Of a DNA stretch of 64,000 bases, positions 63,425 to 64,000 are shown in pieces. Made by a program: the position numbers and the translations under genes. Position 1 is the stretch's first letter; each line of letters opens with the position of its first letter. This DNA is from Macrotrachela quadricornifera (taxonomy: Eukaryota > Rotifera > Eurotatoria > Philodinida > Philodinidae): NCBI GenBank assembly GCA_022393335.1, contig JAJEKB010001370.1, forward strand, positions 99,953-163,952, written 5' to 3'. The notes below the pieces were generated by a model. It worked only from the letters and a program-made list of their open reading frames with translations. It had not been told where the DNA came from and searched no databases.

Positions 63425-64000
63425 AATAATTAATATCATATGCTCGAGACAAGAAGAAATTTAAACAACAGAAAAATTTTAAAAAAATATATAAGAACTT
63501 ATCTTGTTTAATTTTGTGTGTATTGTTTTGATTGTAAAAGGTCAAAGTTTTGAAATAAATCTACACACAACTATGAAACAAAAAGATAAAAATATTAAAG
63601 ATTTTGTTTTTTTTTTCATTTATTTAGATAAAAAATAAATAAAATATTTTTAAAGGATAATAAATATTTATTTTAGAATCAATTATATATATATATAAAC
63701 TAAGTAAAAATATATTGAACAAAAGAAGGTCAAAAATATATTTTATAAATATTTTATTCTTCCTTAAAAACATCGATGTTTACAATGGTTAATTACGTTT
63801 AGTAGATCAAATAAAACTAAATGTAAATAATATACTTATTTCAATTTTTTAAAATAATTTTACCTTAAAATCTAGTTAAGTATCAAGTTTATTAACACGT
63901 TCTTTTTTTTCTTTAATTTTTAGATAAGAAAAATATAATGTATTTATAAAAAGATTTAACGATGCAGAAAAAACGCGTTCAAGTAACAAAAAAAGAATAT
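63425..64000. other. Intergenic region, 3' of RPL7A
   Basis: AT-rich terminal stretch with possible poly(A) signals (AATAAA near 63555) and a short TA run. No gene recognised before the window ends. Confidence 0.4.

Overview
This is a eukaryotic window: AT-rich, split genes with many introns of about 50-70 bp (GT...T-rich...AG), and animal gene families (rhodopsin-like GPCR, RAB6, Ig/FN3 receptor, LIM and CAP-Gly proteins, cathepsin B). Base composition, compact introns, codon choice, secreted chitinases with CBM14 domains and T-rich AG acceptors just upstream of many start codons suggest a bdelloid rotifer or a similar small invertebrate. That assignment is an inference at moderate confidence. 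I found no rRNA, tRNA or CRISPR array by eye.

Layout. 0-5.3 kb: the 3' end of a coiled-coil gene (+), a small CAP-Gly gene (+) and a low-complexity Ser/Asn-rich gene (-). 6.6-13.8 kb: two secreted GH18 chitinase genes head to head around a 0.8-kb shared upstream region. Their domain orders are mirrored, and the left one has an altered catalytic motif. 13.8-21.6 kb: gene desert. 21.6-23.7 kb: an orphan class A GPCR (+) converging on a small secreted Cys-rich protein (-). 24.2-30.8 kb: RAB6, ETFB and BRX1 in tandem on the minus strand with gaps of only 158 and 104 bp, so BRX1 > ETFB > RAB6 may be one polycistronic unit resolved by spliced-leader trans-splicing. A 3.3-kb ETFB intron carries two DNA-transposon relics. 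31.4-33 kb: a hAT-type MITE with a perfect 8-bp target duplication, then a LIM-domain gene (-). 34.1-35.5 kb: cathepsin B (+).

36.0-40.8 kb: an island bounded by 92-bp inverted repeats, holding a 1.74-kb hAT-like element, a dense palindrome cluster and two decayed multi-exon gene fragments. 41.4-48.3 kb: an Ig/FN3 transmembrane receptor resembling CDON/BOC/Ihog (-). Upstream of it lie about 10 kb with no recognisable gene. 58.4-59.4 kb: a dead Merlin-family transposase. 60.0-63.4 kb: prolidase (PEPD) and ribosomal protein eL8 (RPL7A), both +.

The genes do not form one pathway. The linked groups are the chitinase pair (chitin binding and remodelling) and the BRX1-ETFB-RAB6 housekeeping cluster. 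Most of the unusual content is DNA-transposon debris of at least three superfamilies (hAT, piggyBac-like, Merlin) plus unclassified foldback elements. Exon joins were made by reading GT/AG sites and reading frame by eye; no alignment or expression data were used.
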